DNA of 64,000 bases from Candidatus Nitrosotenuis aquarius (GTDB taxonomy: Archaea > Thermoproteota > Nitrososphaeria > Nitrososphaerales > Nitrosopumilaceae). A model generated the notes under the pieces. It had not been told where the DNA came from. It did not search any database and saw only the letters and a program-made list of their open reading frames with translations. Below, one piece after another: positions 1 to 9,485 of this stretch. The stretch covers positions 1,328,328-1,392,327 of the forward strand of contig NZ_CP024808.1 of the NCBI RefSeq assembly GCF_002787055.1, in the 5' to 3' direction. The position numbers and the translations under genes were made by a program. The number at the start of each line of letters is the position of its first letter. Position 1 is the stretch's first letter.

Positions 1-337
1 TTTCAGGCGACTCTTTTATTGTCTTGAATATTATGACAATGTCTTCTGTTATCATGTCTGCTTGGCCCTTTAGCTTTATCTCATCTATTGCAAATTCCCC
101 TAGCTTGGCACCATAGGGAAGCTTGCGTATTAGTCCACCAAGAACGACATCAAAGTTTTTGCCTTCAGGCTCTAGCGAATCAAACCTGTCAAAATAGGAT
201 CTTCTCATGCATCTGGTGATCTCATGCAAAAACACCTCGTTTTTGTTACTGGGGTTTGTGATCTGTGGCGTACTTTCCTTGGCAAGCGCATCAAGCGCAC
301 CGTTAATGACCTGTTTGTAGTCTTTATCGCCCATCAT
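1..337 (-). CDS. Partial protein, possibly Cas4/RecB-like nuclease fold (C-terminus outside window)
   Basis: The N-terminal 112 codons of a gene running off the left edge. Two adjacent ATG codons (337 and 334) offer starts; no strong Shine-Dalgarno is visible, and the gene begins 12 nt after the stop of the upstream small membrane protein. The segment HEITRCMRRSYFDRF, followed by a conserved-looking glycine patch and LKGQADMITEDIVIIFKT, resembles the cysteine-containing N-terminus and the GxxD...(E/x)xK core of PD-(D/E)XK nucleases of the Cas4/RecB type. The expected catalytic Glu before Lys is replaced by Phe here. Family assignment is a weak inference; the coding call is supported by an uninterrupted frame with typical codon use. 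Confidence 0.6.
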   Translation of the reverse strand, partial: MMGDKDYKQVINGALDALAKESTPQITNPSNKNEVFLHEITRCMRRSYFDRFDSLEPEGKNFDVVLGGLIRKLPYGAKLGEFAIDEIKLKGQADMITEDIVIIFKTIKESPE

Positions 338-348
338 GGTGTTATCGC

Positions 349-585
349 CTAGCTTAGAATCCTAGTGAGTTTTTTGGATATTCTATCAGAAAATGCCAAT
401 GTGACAAAATGCAGACCAAAGCCGACCACGGCGCCTGCTACCAAATTTCCAGTACCAAAGTAAATTCCCAAAAATACCGCCAAAGCCGGAATTGTCAAGA
501 CCAGTGCCAAAAACGTGCTGACCCAGACTGTGTTTACTAGGGTTTCAGTGGTGATGTCTTGCTTTTTTTTGTGCAGTCGAATCAA
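349..585 (-). CDS. Small two-TM membrane protein, possibly AtpI/AtpZ-like
   Basis: A 78-residue protein with a basic N-terminus (RLHKKKQD) and two predicted membrane helices at about residues 18-40 and 45-65. The helices are rich in Gly/Ala/Val and are followed by a basic C-terminal tail. It lies 39 nt downstream of the ATP synthase subunit C gene on the same strand. Bacterial AtpI/AtpZ proteins, which assist ATP synthase assembly, have the same size and topology. That parallel and the location suggest a role in ATP synthase assembly, but no diagnostic motif is visible and an unrelated small membrane protein is equally possible. Confidence 0.65.
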   Translation of the reverse strand: MIRLHKKKQDITTETLVNTVWVSTFLALVLTIPALAVFLGIYFGTGNLVAGAVVGFGLHFVTLAFSDRISKKLTRILS

Positions 586-624
586 TGGCTGATTTTGGCG
601 CCCCTTTCCATATATAGCTTGGAA

Positions 625-1674
625 TTATTCTTCCTGCTCTACTATTAGGCGAGACATGGTAGTCTGCGGGTCTATTTTCTGCTCTACAGCAAATGCGATT
701 GCCGCAATGTTTCGTACCTCGTATGCAGTAAGTTTTGTAATTCCAATTATTGTGGCAAAGCTGAACATCTTTGTAAACGACCTGTTTACAGACCTGTATG
801 TTGCCATCTCAAATGCATGCTCAAACGCAGCTACTGCTTCCATATTGTCTTCTGTTTGCGGAATTAGGTCTCGGTATCTAGTGGAGGCAAGCTCGTCTAG
901 CACACTTCTAACAGAATCTGATGAGATCAGTTTTCCCAGCAAGTCCTTTGGAATACTTGGCGTGTGAGTCACTATGAGATTTTGGATTTGGTCCTCATCT
1001 AGGCCCCAGAATTTTCCTCGCAATATCGATAAAATATTGTAATAATCAATATCCATTCCAACCAGCTTCATTGTTTCGCGGTCTCGCGAGTTTCTCATTG
1101 CACGACCTAGCTGTTGGTATAAAATTTTGTCAAGCAACACATCGAAAATCTGGACATTTTTCTTGTCATTGTATAGCGCTACTGCCTTTGCCAGCTCCTC
1201 GCCAAACTCAATTGTGTTGAGGCTTGCAATTGCTTCCTCTAGGTCCTTGGCAGTAAGCGCCTTTATGATGACGTCTCGCTGGTTGATCAGCTCCTCTGCA
1301 TGCAAGTTCAGATGCGGCTCCATTTCTTCCTGGGACTTGCCAAGGGCTTTGCCCTTTAGTATGACTTTGAGATTAGTAATTAGGAATTTTAGGTAATACG
1401 CATCTAAAATGTCAGACTTTCCGGCGGTATTTGCAATGGAATAGTGAATCTCTGCAAGCTCGCTTCGCAGGGCAGACTCTATTTTGCCTGCCGTAAATGG
1501 CTTGGTTATCTTGGATACGGCATCGACATATTTTGTGTTCTTTATTCGAGTAATTAGCTCATCCAAATCTCTTGCTTCTGCCAATGTCTGCAGTTCTGCC
1601 TTTGTGAGCAGTTTTCCTCGTTGCGAAAATGATTTTACAGACGCAAAGACCTTTTGCGATCCACCAGAGCCCAT
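625..1674 (-). CDS. atpC: A-type ATP synthase subunit C
   Basis: A 349-residue, largely helical protein matching the V/A-ATPase subunit C/AC39 family, the central-stalk funnel that couples the catalytic head shaft to the membrane c-ring. Family-like features include the N-terminal MGSGGSQKVFASVKSFSQRGKLLT segment in outline, repeated helical units, and the segment with LTAYEVRNIAAIAFAVEQKI near the C-terminus, which resembles the LKxxEVxNlxxIxxG block of archaeal subunit C. The ATG at 1674 is preceded by a purine-rich GGGGG tract. The gene is separated from the main atpE-A-B-D-K operon by amt and the sulfurtransferase, yet shares its promoter block (1691-1710). Confidence 0.9.
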   Translation of the reverse strand: MGSGGSQKVFASVKSFSQRGKLLTKAELQTLAEARDLDELITRIKNTKYVDAVSKITKPFTAGKIESALRSELAEIHYSIANTAGKSDILDAYYLKFLITNLKVILKGKALGKSQEEMEPHLNLHAEELINQRDVIIKALTAKDLEEAIASLNTIEFGEELAKAVALYNDKKNVQIFDVLLDKILYQQLGRAMRNSRDRETMKLVGMDIDYYNILSILRGKFWGLDEDQIQNLIVTHTPSIPKDLLGKLISSDSVRSVLDELASTRYRDLIPQTEDNMEAVAAFEHAFEMATYRSVNRSFTKMFSFATIIGITKLTAYEVRNIAAIAFAVEQKIDPQTTMSRLIVEQEE

Positions 1675-1690
1675 ATTTTTGCCCCCTTTG

Positions 1691-1710
1691 TAATGGATTT
1701 TAATGTTTGG
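1691..1710 (-). promoter_or_regulatory. Shared ATP synthase promoter block (atpC copy)
   Basis: Read on the minus strand this is CCAAACATTAAAATCCATTA, containing the TATA-like ATTAAAAT. Its 3' end is 17 nt before the atpC ATG. The same 20 bases occur at 7074-7093 upstream of atpE, placing the TATA-like core about 26-33 nt before each start. Confidence 0.65.
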
Positions 1711-1738
1711 GGCTCATTTTTTGCAATTTTTTTGCCGA

Positions 1739-2401
1739 TCAGCGCATTTCTTTGAGGAACGATAGTGTTTTTTCCTTTTCCTGCTTTGGCATGTTGATAA
1801 ACGACTCTAGGAACTCTTTTTGGATTAAAATTGCCTCATCGGAGACTGCCATGAATCTGGCTTTTTCAAATGGAAATAGATCGGAAAATTTACCATCGCA
1901 ATACGCCTTGACATAGCTCCTAAACAAGGAATAGACAAACCTTGGCGCAAACTTTGCCAGAACTTGGATCTCACCATCAAATTCCTTGTCTATTTTTGCT
2001 CCGGCAAAAAATCTCTCCAGAATTTTCTCTCTGCCTATTATCTCATCAAGTGAGATTGCTACAAGCAATCCCCTCTGCGTTAGCTGGTAAAATGGAATTC
2101 CTTTTTCCTGCAATGCCTTTGGGCCGCGCCGCAATGGCAGACGTCCGGCCTCTTCTACTATGTTTAGTGGGATCAGAATTTCGTCAAGATCGCGAAATAT
2201 TCCAGAGTAGATGTTCTTCCAAACAGTATTGTTCTCTTGCGCAATTCTTTGCGCAATGGCAGTCCTTGTCATCTGCGTGGGGTTGTTCTCTGTTGCCAAC
2301 GTAACAATGATTGAGCGTTGCCTCATCGCCTCGCCTGTGAGTTCCTCCTTTTTTGTCTTGAATGTCTCAAATATCGCTAGTTTTGGTTCCATCTTAGCCA
2401 T
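1739..2401 (-). CDS. Conserved hypothetical protein with winged-helix-like N-terminus
   Basis: A 220-residue soluble protein of unrecognised family. Residues about 20-110 show a helical, Arg-rich region (AMRQRSIIVTLATEN, TRTAIAQRIAQEN, IFRDLDEILIPLNIVEEAG, a basic RLPLRRGPKAL strand, FYQLTQRGLLVAIS). This resembles a winged helix-turn-helix with a terminal beta hairpin, as in archaeal MarR/PadR-type proteins. The C-terminal half is helical. Start is ATG at 2401 or, equally plausibly, ATG at 2392. It is transcribed divergently from amt, so it could regulate neighbours, but that is guesswork. Confidence 0.7.
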   Translation of the reverse strand: MAKMEPKLAIFETFKTKKEELTGEAMRQRSIIVTLATENNPTQMTRTAIAQRIAQENNTVWKNIYSGIFRDLDEILIPLNIVEEAGRLPLRRGPKALQEKGIPFYQLTQRGLLVAISLDEIIGREKILERFFAGAKIDKEFDGEIQVLAKFAPRFVYSLFRSYVKAYCDGKFSDLFPFEKARFMAVSDEAILIQKEFLESFINMPKQEKEKTLSFLKEMR

Positions 2402-2492
2402 GTTCTATAACATAATCCTTTGATTTTATGATATTATCTTAGGATTAATCTATTTAACAATTTACATCTTTTCTGCCCAAAACTTCTCTACG

Positions 2493-2500
2493 CTTAAATA
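2493..2500 (+). promoter_or_regulatory. TATA box of amt
   Basis: CTTAAATA centred about 26 nt before the amt ATG at 2523. The predicted transcript start coincides with the start codon, so amt is probably leaderless. Confidence 0.65.
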
Positions 2501-2522
2501 ATTTTCACCTTTCAAACCTCCA

Positions 2523-4094
2523 ATGAAGAACAGGAATCACAAGTATGCTCTATTACTTGTGGTAGCAGTTGCCGCAACTTCAACAGGCGTACTGTCTACA
2601 GCCTATGCCCAACAAATCGATGATGGCATGGACGGATATACAGCAAGAGGAACAGGAATCGACACTGGTAATCCAGCAGAATGCTGGTATGAAACAGAGC
2701 CAGGTTCTGGAACTTTTGCACCATGCATGATTGATACGGGTGACACCGCTTGGATGCTAACTGCAACAACATTGGTCCTATTCATGACCCCTGGTGTTGC
2801 ATTCTTCTATGGCGGATTGGCAAGATCAAAGAACATGGTAAACGTACTAGGCATGACACTAGTTGTAATGGGTCTAATCTCAGTACAATGGGTGTTGTGG
2901 GGATACTCTCTAGCATTTGGTCCAGTGAACAATGATGCAAACTTGTTCATGGGATCACTAGATTATGCTGGATTCAACAAAGTATCTCATGTAGCTCCAC
3001 TTGGCTCTCCAAGTGCATGTACTGACCAAGTTTACTATACTCTGAGGTCGCCATATGTCGTAAGCACGGATGTAAAATGTAGCGCAATTTGGCCTGGAAC
3101 AATTCCGCACCAACTCTTTGCAATGTTCCAAGCAACTTTCGCAATCATCACTCCGGCACTAATCATAGGCGGTATCATTGACAGAATCAAGTTCAGCGCA
3201 TTTGTTGTCTTTATCTTGCTATGGGCGACCTTTGTCTATGATCCAGTAGCACACTGGGTTTGGGGCGGAGGAATCATCTATGCAGGAAAGTTAGACATGA
3301 ATCCTGATTTGGCGCCGTCGTTCGCGCTTGATTATGCAGGCGGAACAGTAGTCCACATCACCTCTGGATTCTCAGCTTTGGCTGGAGCCCTAGTTCTCGG
3401 AAGACGACTTGGATATGGCAAGGTTCCAATGGAACCACACAACATTCCAATGGTTGTTCTAGGAACAGGTATGCTCTGGTTTGGCTGGTTTGGATTCAAC
3501 GGTGGAAGTGGAGTTGCAGCAGATGGTCTTGCTACAAGCGCATGGGTTGTAACAAATACAGCTACAGGTATGGCTGCATTAACATGGATGTTAATGGCAT
3601 GGGCACATACTGGTAAGCCAAGTATTGTCGGTACAGCATCAGGTGCAGTTGCAGGCCTGGTCACCATCACACCAGCATCAGGTTTCGTTGGACCAATGGC
3701 AGCATTGATCATTGGTATTGCAGCAGGAACTGTTTGTTATGGTTGTGTTGCATTCAAGAACTCTCGCAAATGGGACGACGCACTCGACGTTTGGGGAGTA
3801 CACGGAATGGGTGGTTTCACAGGCGCAGTTTTGACCGGAACCCTTGCAAGCCCACACATATGGGACACAGGCCTGGGAATCGGCGCATGGACTGGAACAC
3901 CAGAAGGCTATGAGCAACAAGCTATCAACATCATGGGCGCTCTAATGTCAGTAGGCTATTCGTTTGGTGTAACTATTGTCATCCTCAAAGTAATGGATGC
4001 AGTATGGCCAGGCGGAATTCGAGTCACTCCAAAAGAGGAAGAAATCGGATTAGATCTAGCCCAACACGGCGAAAGAGCATACGTAAACGAGTAA
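2523..4094 (+). CDS. amt: Ammonium transporter Amt
   Basis: A 523-residue Amt/Rh-family channel that imports ammonium across the cytoplasmic membrane, supplying ammonia for oxidation and assimilation. It begins with a cleavable-looking signal sequence (residues 1-29, ending AYAQQ) and continues with about 11 hydrophobic segments. The conserved pore histidine pair is seen at His278 (in GGTVVHITSG) and His427 (in DVWGVHGMGG), and the Amt signature around DDALDVWGVHG is present. Residues 150-190 form an extended loop with extra cysteines that is longer than in bacterial AmtB. No GlnK gene is adjacent. The gene stands alone with its own TATA box and a pyrimidine-rich 3' flank (about 4108-4131) as a likely terminator. 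Confidence 0.97.
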   Translation: MKNRNHKYALLLVVAVAATSTGVLSTAYAQQIDDGMDGYTARGTGIDTGNPAECWYETEPGSGTFAPCMIDTGDTAWMLTATTLVLFMTPGVAFFYGGLARSKNMVNVLGMTLVVMGLISVQWVLWGYSLAFGPVNNDANLFMGSLDYAGFNKVSHVAPLGSPSACTDQVYYTLRSPYVVSTDVKCSAIWPGTIPHQLFAMFQATFAIITPALIIGGIIDRIKFSAFVVFILLWATFVYDPVAHWVWGGGIIYAGKLDMNPDLAPSFALDYAGGTVVHITSGFSALAGALVLGRRLGYGKVPMEPHNIPMVVLGTGMLWFGWFGFNGGSGVAADGLATSAWVVTNTATGMAALTWMLMAWAHTGKPSIVGTASGAVAGLVTITPASGFVGPMAALIIGIAAGTVCYGCVAFKNSRKWDDALDVWGVHGMGGFTGAVLTGTLASPHIWDTGLGIGAWTGTPEGYEQQAINIMGALMSVGYSFGVTIVILKVMDAVWPGGIRVTPKEEEIGLDLAQHGERAYVNE

Positions 4095-4138
4095 ACAACT
4101 CAAAAACCCTCTCTCTTTTCCTTTTGTTTTCAAAATAG

Positions 4139-4146
4139 ATTTAATG
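4139..4146 (+). promoter_or_regulatory. TATA box of the sulfurtransferase gene
   Basis: ATTTAATG about 25 nt upstream of the GTG at 4167. The spacing predicts a leaderless transcript and supports that GTG as the start. Confidence 0.5.
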
Positions 4147-4166
4147 GATGCTGGATTAGCTGATTC

Positions 4167-4940
4167 GTGCTAATCTCTACTGCAAATCTGGCAAAGGAAC
4201 TCCAAAACCAAAATCTAGTTCTAATTGATGCAAGATCATACAAAGAATATTCCCAGGGACACATTCCAGGCGCAGTAAATCTGGACCTGTTTGCATATCA
4301 TTGGTTTGACACAACACCACAGGGGATGCAGATTTTCAATGAGCAAACAAAAAAACTTCTCTCGTTTGTTGGCGTGACTATGTCCAAGAAAATTGTTTTC
4401 TATGACGATGTCTCTGGAATGCTTGCGGCAAGAGGAGTCTGGTTGCTGATGTATTTTTCACACCAAAATGTCTTCATGCTTGATGGCGGAATAAAAAAAT
4501 GGCAAGCAGACGGCCTGACACTTGAGACAAAAACAAACGGATTTTTCCCAACAACCTTTGACGGCAACCCAAACCTGCAAATCTTGGCAGACTATGAACA
4601 TGTGTTGCAAAACATTGGCAAGTCTATACTAATTGATGCAAGATCCAAAGAAGAATTCAATGGGGATGTGATCCGCGGCGCAAGGCGTGGCCACATTCCA
4701 AGAGCAATCAATGTCGATTTTTCTGCAAACATCTCTGAAGACGGCACAATAAAAAATGAAAAACAGCTGGAAGAACTATACAAAATTCCAAAGGATGCAC
4801 AAATCATTACGTACTGTCAGGGTGCATATAGGGCGGCAAACTCTTTTTTGGCACTCAAAAAACTTGGCTTTGAGAAAATCAGAGTCTATCTTGGTTCTTG
4901 GGGCGAATGGTCAAACAGAACTGAATTGCCTGTAGAGTGA
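4167..4940 (+). CDS. Two-domain thiosulfate sulfurtransferase (rhodanese)
   Basis: A 257-residue protein with two rhodanese domains. The N-terminal one (about 5-120) has SYKEYSQGHIPGAVNLD but Asp in place of the catalytic cysteine (VFYDDVSGM). The C-terminal domain (about 135-255) carries the active-site loop around Cys217, CQGAYR, matching the CxxxxR loop of active sulfurtransferases. It transfers sulfane sulfur from thiosulfate or mercaptopyruvate to a thiophilic acceptor; the exact donor cannot be read from the loop. GTG start, leaderless promoter. Its stop is one base from the convergent atpI stop. Confidence 0.92.
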   Translation: MLISTANLAKELQNQNLVLIDARSYKEYSQGHIPGAVNLDLFAYHWFDTTPQGMQIFNEQTKKLLSFVGVTMSKKIVFYDDVSGMLAARGVWLLMYFSHQNVFMLDGGIKKWQADGLTLETKTNGFFPTTFDGNPNLQILADYEHVLQNIGKSILIDARSKEEFNGDVIRGARRGHIPRAINVDFSANISEDGTIKNEKQLEELYKIPKDAQIITYCQGAYRAANSFLALKKLGFEKIRVYLGSWGEWSNRTELPVE

Positions 4941-4941
4941 A

Positions 4942-7035
4942 TTATTTTTTCTTCCAGATTAATTGATTGTACAATAATTCTGGTACTACTTGCTTGAATG
5001 GCTGAGAGCCTCCGTCATACCACTTGGTAAAGAATTCGTACAAGTGTAATCTCAAGGACTGGATGTACACAATTAGTCCTTCAATCATCATGATTCCCAA
5101 GTTTCCGCCAACAATCATTGCAATTCCGCCAGGTGAGGACCAGCCTCCCATTGATGCAAATGCATTGTTGACTGTCATTAATAATGCAGCGTGCACAAGC
5201 AGCATGATTCCAAGTCGTGCATAGCTGATAGTATGTGCAAGGCATTCTACTGTTTTGCCCAAGAATACCTCCATGACTACGTTTGCTGCACTTCCACCGT
5301 CTTCTGGGTGATGTTTTGCGTGTAAAATTCCGCCAACCATCATTGTTGCCATAGAGCCAAGTACGACAATTACTGCAATTCTTGTGACAATCCAAACTCG
5401 AGCCCAGTCACCCAAGAATATTGTGACCCATGGAACAACTTCGGTGTGTGTTCTAGAATACATGTTCATGACATCATAGCTTGCACCAATTGCGCACATC
5501 ATTATCACGACAATGCCGCCGTACAGTGTAAGGTTTGGAATTGCTTCTGTGATCATCATTTGTTTGTGACCTTCCTTGTGCAGTCGTCTGATTCTCAGTA
5601 CGAATGCCCAAATTAAATGAATAATTCCAAGGAATAGTGAAACCTTGAGTATGTTGATTACCTGCTCAAATGTCAGTTCCGCAACGGACAGGGTTCCAAC
5701 CAGCCAGGACACTGGCTGTAGCGGCCCGTGCAACAGATCCTCAAATGGCTGCAAGTGATCAATGTGGAAGCCAAACATTTCTCCAGCACCTACTCCTGCA
5801 ACTGCTGCAGATGCCCCAGAAATGGCAATTAGCATTCCCCATCTTGCCATGACACCCTGGCCCTTCATCTTGAACAGCAAGCCAAGACCCATGAGCAACA
5901 AGCCATGGCCAAGATCTGCAAACATTATTCCGTAGAATATTGGCCACATTAGTGAAATCATGGGCGTTGGGTCTGCCTCGCCGCGTCTTGGAATGCCCTG
6001 GCTTTGCGTAATTACCTCAAAGGTTCTGACCCATCTCTTGTTTTGGAAGAGTGTCGGCCTGTTTTGCACCATCTTTGGATCCCTGATATCTTCGGTAACT
6101 GACATCCATTGCTTTGTTACTTCTTTGAATTTTCCTTCCATGTTTTTTGGAATGTATCCCTGTATGACTGCAAATCTCTTTGTTCCGCCAGGCTTGCGAA
6201 GCGTTTCTAGTACTTCTTTGGCAACAAACGCGCTCTCATGCAATGCTAGTATGTCCCTGCGAATTGAGACTTTGACTTTGGCGATTTCTTTTGCAAGTTC
6301 TTTTTCCTTCTTGGTTAGCTCTGCGAGCTTGGATACAATCAGTGAATATGCCTGTGCAGGAACCTGTGGCAGTCCCTGCGGTATCACAAATGGATTTGAA
6401 TTAAAGCCACGAAACACCTTGAGTACCTTATCGGAATCGTCAGAGCCAGCAACCACGATTACTGCCAGCTTGTCCTTTGTGTCCAACTCATACTTGTAAA
6501 TTGTAACACCTTCAAGCGTTCTGCTTACCTCGGCAAATTCGCTTGTGTTTATGACAAAGAGATTTGTGTAGAAATATTTCATAAAGCCAAAGCCCCCAAC
6601 ATCGACGTTTAGTTTTTTGACCACATCAAGAGTTTCCTTCAGAGTGGTGTATTCATCCAGTGAACGCTGGGTTGCAGCTATGTCTTCGAGTAGTTTTGCC
6701 GGACCGTCAACAATTCCTGGGCTCTTTTTCTCCAAGTCGTCAACCATTGTCTGCATTTCGTCAAGCTCGTACTGTTTTTTCTTGATGACAGTTCCCTTGA
6801 ATAATACTTCCATGATTCCAACTTGTAGTGGAATCTGCAAGCCCTTTACCACGTCGTCTATTGCTTGGTAGGATTTTTGCGCGCGCAAAAGTAAATCGTC
6901 AACTTCGGGAGTAACGATGTCGTTTTCCGTCTCTATTTTGTGAAACCATTCAAATTCCGCAAGACGGGAAACTGCAAGTGGAGATTCCGATCTAGGTAAA
7001 ATTATGCTACCAAGTTTTAGATCGGCTACTACCAA
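4942..7035 (-). CDS. atpI: A-type ATP synthase subunit I (membrane subunit a)
   Basis: A 697-residue stator subunit that forms the proton half-channels against the c-ring. The N-terminal 350 residues are cytoplasmic, alpha-helical and coiled-coil (TLEGVTIYKYELD, AKEIAKVKVSIRRDIL). The C-terminal half holds about eight membrane helices, starting near PTPMISLMWPIFYGIMFADLGHGLLL, a signature of the family. The essential arginine region is near SYARLGIMLLVHAALL. It is transcribed away from atpE, so the stator subunit and the remaining subunits use a divergent promoter region (7036-7112). Confidence 0.95.
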   Translation of the reverse strand: MVVADLKLGSIILPRSESPLAVSRLAEFEWFHKIETENDIVTPEVDDLLLRAQKSYQAIDDVVKGLQIPLQVGIMEVLFKGTVIKKKQYELDEMQTMVDDLEKKSPGIVDGPAKLLEDIAATQRSLDEYTTLKETLDVVKKLNVDVGGFGFMKYFYTNLFVINTSEFAEVSRTLEGVTIYKYELDTKDKLAVIVVAGSDDSDKVLKVFRGFNSNPFVIPQGLPQVPAQAYSLIVSKLAELTKKEKELAKEIAKVKVSIRRDILALHESAFVAKEVLETLRKPGGTKRFAVIQGYIPKNMEGKFKEVTKQWMSVTEDIRDPKMVQNRPTLFQNKRWVRTFEVITQSQGIPRRGEADPTPMISLMWPIFYGIMFADLGHGLLLMGLGLLFKMKGQGVMARWGMLIAISGASAAVAGVGAGEMFGFHIDHLQPFEDLLHGPLQPVSWLVGTLSVAELTFEQVINILKVSLFLGIIHLIWAFVLRIRRLHKEGHKQMMITEAIPNLTLYGGIVVIMMCAIGASYDVMNMYSRTHTEVVPWVTIFLGDWARVWIVTRIAVIVVLGSMATMMVGGILHAKHHPEDGGSAANVVMEVFLGKTVECLAHTISYARLGIMLLVHAALLMTVNNAFASMGGWSSPGGIAMIVGGNLGIMMIEGLIVYIQSLRLHLYEFFTKWYDGGSQPFKQVVPELLYNQLIWKKK

Positions 7036-7073
7036 GACAATTATTCGGTTTTTTGGACGATTTTAAAATCTTT

Positions 7074-7093
7074 CCAAACATTAAAATCCATTA
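7074..7093 (+). promoter_or_regulatory. Shared ATP synthase promoter block (atpE copy)
   Basis: CCAAACATTAAAATCCATTA, identical to the block before atpC (1691-1710, opposite strand). The TATA-like ATTAAAAT lies at 7080-7087, about 26 nt before the atpE ATG at 7113, indicating a leaderless operon transcript. Confidence 0.7.
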
Positions 7094-7112
7094 GTCTATT
7101 GGAGCCAGATCA

Positions 7113-7706
7113 ATGGGCGTTGATTCTGCACTAGAGAGAACTGTAGAAAAAATCCTTCAGAACACAGAACAACAGATCGTCTCAAGCCTAAAAGAAGCAT
7201 TAAAGTCCTCACAAACAACCCTTGCAAACTCGCAAATCACGCTGGAGCAGGAATATGACAAAATTCTAGCCGAGGGCAAAAAGGAAGCAGAAAAACTCGA
7301 AAAACAAATCATAGGAAACGCCGATCTAGATTCCAGAAACAAACAACTCTTGCTGGTAGAAGAATCAATAGAAAAAGTCTTTGAGAAAGCGATCGCAAAA
7401 CTCCAAAGTGCAGATCGTGGCTCTGACTATTCCAAATTAATCTCGTCATTATTACAAGAGTCAATTGACACAATTGGCACATCCGAGATAATTGTTCAGA
7501 CAAATTCAAAGGACAAGTCTGTCGTCCAATCATTATTATCCAAATTTCCAGGAGCAACGCTCTCATCTGATACAATTGAATGTCTCGGTGGAATTCACGT
7601 TCAATCAAAGGATGGCACCATGAAATTCGACAACACAATTGATGCAAGACTAGATCGCCTGAAGCCTTTAATAAGGAAGGATATTGCATCAAAATTCGGA
7701 AGGTAA
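7113..7706 (+). CDS. atpE: A-type ATP synthase subunit E (peripheral stalk)
   Basis: A 197-residue protein. The N-terminal 100 residues form a long charged helix (LANSQITLEQEYDKILAEGKK) and the C-terminal part an alpha/beta head, the layout of subunit E that connects the catalytic head to the membrane stator. It normally pairs with subunit G/H, which is not recognisable nearby. First gene of atpE-A-B-D-orf48-K; the next start is 7 nt downstream of its stop. Confidence 0.9.
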   Translation: MGVDSALERTVEKILQNTEQQIVSSLKEALKSSQTTLANSQITLEQEYDKILAEGKKEAEKLEKQIIGNADLDSRNKQLLLVEESIEKVFEKAIAKLQSADRGSDYSKLISSLLQESIDTIGTSEIIVQTNSKDKSVVQSLLSKFPGATLSSDTIECLGGIHVQSKDGTMKFDNTIDARLDRLKPLIRKDIASKFGR

Positions 7707-7712
7707 AAGGGA

Positions 7713-9485
7713 ATGGTAGCAAAGGGTCGAATTGTTTGGGTTAGTGGTCCTGCAGTAAAAGCAGACGGCATGTCTGATGCAAAAATGTACGAGACAGTCT
7801 CTGTCGGCGACGCAAAACTAATCGGCGAAGTAATTCGTCTTACAGGCGATGTAGCATTTATCCAAGTTTACGAATCCACCAGCGGATTAAAGCCAGGCGA
7901 GCCAGTAGTAGGTACTGGTAACCCACTGAGCGTTTTGTTAGGTCCAGGCATCATTGGCCAAATTTATGATGGAATCCAGAGACCACTAAAAGACTTGGCA
8001 GAAAAGTCTGGCTCTTTTATTGGCAGAGGAATCACCACCACGCCAGTTGTTATGAATAAAAAATACAAATTCACACCAAAGGTAAAGATTGGCGACACTG
8101 TGCAACCGGGAAGCATCATCGGCTCTGTGCAGGAAACCGACCTAATCGAGCATGGCATAATGGTTCCACCAGACCATGCTGGCGGCAAAATCACAAAGAT
8201 TGTTAGCGAAGGCACTTATGATTTAGAAACAGAGCTTGCAACCACAGATAATGGCAAGACACCGATCAAGATGTATCATTACTGGCCAGTAAGAAAGCCA
8301 AGACCATACAAATCAAGATACGATCCAACCATTCCACTATTGACTGGCCAAAGAGTAATTGACACATTCTTCCCAATTGCAAAGGGTGGAACAGGCTCCA
8401 TTCCAGGAGCATTTGGTACAGGAAAAACCGTAACACTGCACCAAATTGCAAAGTGGGCAGACTCTCAAGTTGTTGTGTATATCGGATGTGGAGAGCGAGG
8501 AAACGAAATGACCGAGGTGCTCGTTGAATTCCCACACCTCAAAGACCCAAGAACCGGAAAACCACTCATGGACAGAACTGTCCTTGTTGCAAACACTAGC
8601 AACATGCCGGTGGCTGCAAGAGAGGCAAGCATCTACACTGGAGTAACAATTGCTGAATATTACCGAGACATGGGTAAGGACGTCGTCCTTGTTGCTGATT
8701 CCACCTCAAGATGGGCAGAAGCACTAAGAGAGATGAGCGGAAGACTCGAAGAAATGCCAGCAGAAGAAGGCTATCCATCATATCTAGCATCAAGATTAGC
8801 AGAATTTTATGAAAGAGCAGGACGTGTCCGAGCGCAAGGAAGCCCAGACAGGGACGGCTCTGTAACACTGATTGGCGCAGTATCTCCATCTGGTGGAGAC
8901 TTTACAGAACCAGTCACTACACATACAATGCGATTCATCAAAACTTTCTGGGCGCTTGATGCAAAACTGGCGTATTCTCGTCACTATCCGTCAATTAACT
9001 GGATGAACAGCTATTCCGGATATTTAGCAGACATTGGAAAATGGTGGGGCGAAAATGTGTCAAAGGACTGGTTTGAGCTAAGACGCGAAGCATACGGAAT
9101 TTTGCAAAGAGAGGACACACTAAAAGAAATTGTCAGACTGCTAGGCCCTGAAGCACTGCCAGATGAGGAAAAACTAATTCTCGAGGTAGCAAGAATGGTC
9201 AAAATCGGAATCCTACAACAAAACTCTTTTGACGACGTAGACACTTACTGCAGCCCACAAAAACAATTCAAGCTCTTGACATTACTAGTTGACTTTTACA
9301 GAAAAGGCCAAGCGGCACTGCGTGAAGGCGCATCCCTTGCTGACATTAGGGCGATGCCAGTAATTGCAACACTACTCAAAGCAAGAATGGAAGTAAAAGA
9401 GGACGAGCTTGCAAAACTAGATGCACTGTCTGGTACTATAGAATCTGAATTCAAGAACATTTCCGGAGTAAAGGTTTCGGCATGA
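7713..9485 (+). CDS. atpA: A-type ATP synthase catalytic subunit A
   Basis: A 590-residue catalytic subunit that binds and hydrolyses or forms ATP. The Walker A loop GAFGTGKT lies near residues 232-239, followed by the GCGERGNEM segment with the catalytic-site glutamate and arginine, and [16 protein letters not shown] as Walker B and downstream helix. The roughly 90-residue non-homologous region specific to A/V-type A subunits, relative to F-type beta, lies between residues 110 and 200. Its 3' end overlaps the atpB start by 4 nt (ATGA), indicating translational coupling. The length is normal for the family. Confidence 0.98.
   Translation: MVAKGRIVWVSGPAVKADGMSDAKMYETVSVGDAKLIGEVIRLTGDVAFIQVYESTSGLKPGEPVVGTGNPLSVLLGPGIIGQIYDGIQRPLKDLAEKSGSFIGRGITTTPVVMNKKYKFTPKVKIGDTVQPGSIIGSVQETDLIEHGIMVPPDHAGGKITKIVSEGTYDLETELATTDNGKTPIKMYHYWPVRKPRPYKSRYDPTIPLLTGQRVIDTFFPIAKGGTGSIPGAFGTGKTVTLHQIAKWADSQVVVYIGCGERGNEMTEVLVEFPHLKDPRTGKPLMDRTVLVANTSNMPVAAREASIYTGVTIAEYYRDMGKDVVLVADSTSRWAEALREMSGRLEEMPAEEGYPSYLASRLAEFYERAGRVRAQGSPDRDGSVTLIGAVSPSGGDFTEPVTTHTMRFIKTFWALDAKLAYSRHYPSINWMNSYSGYLADIGKWWGENVSKDWFELRREAYGILQREDTLKEIVRLLGPEALPDEEKLILEVARMVKIGILQQNSFDDVDTYCSPQKQFKLLTLLVDFYRKGQAALREGASLADIRAMPVIATLLKARMEVKEDELAKLDALSGTIESEFKNISGVKVSA

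Noticed and set aside
8266-8984. Long antisense frames inside atpA and elsewhere
   Set aside because: They lie opposite highly conserved genes, have no ribosome sites or promoters, and their residues follow from codon bias of the sense strand.
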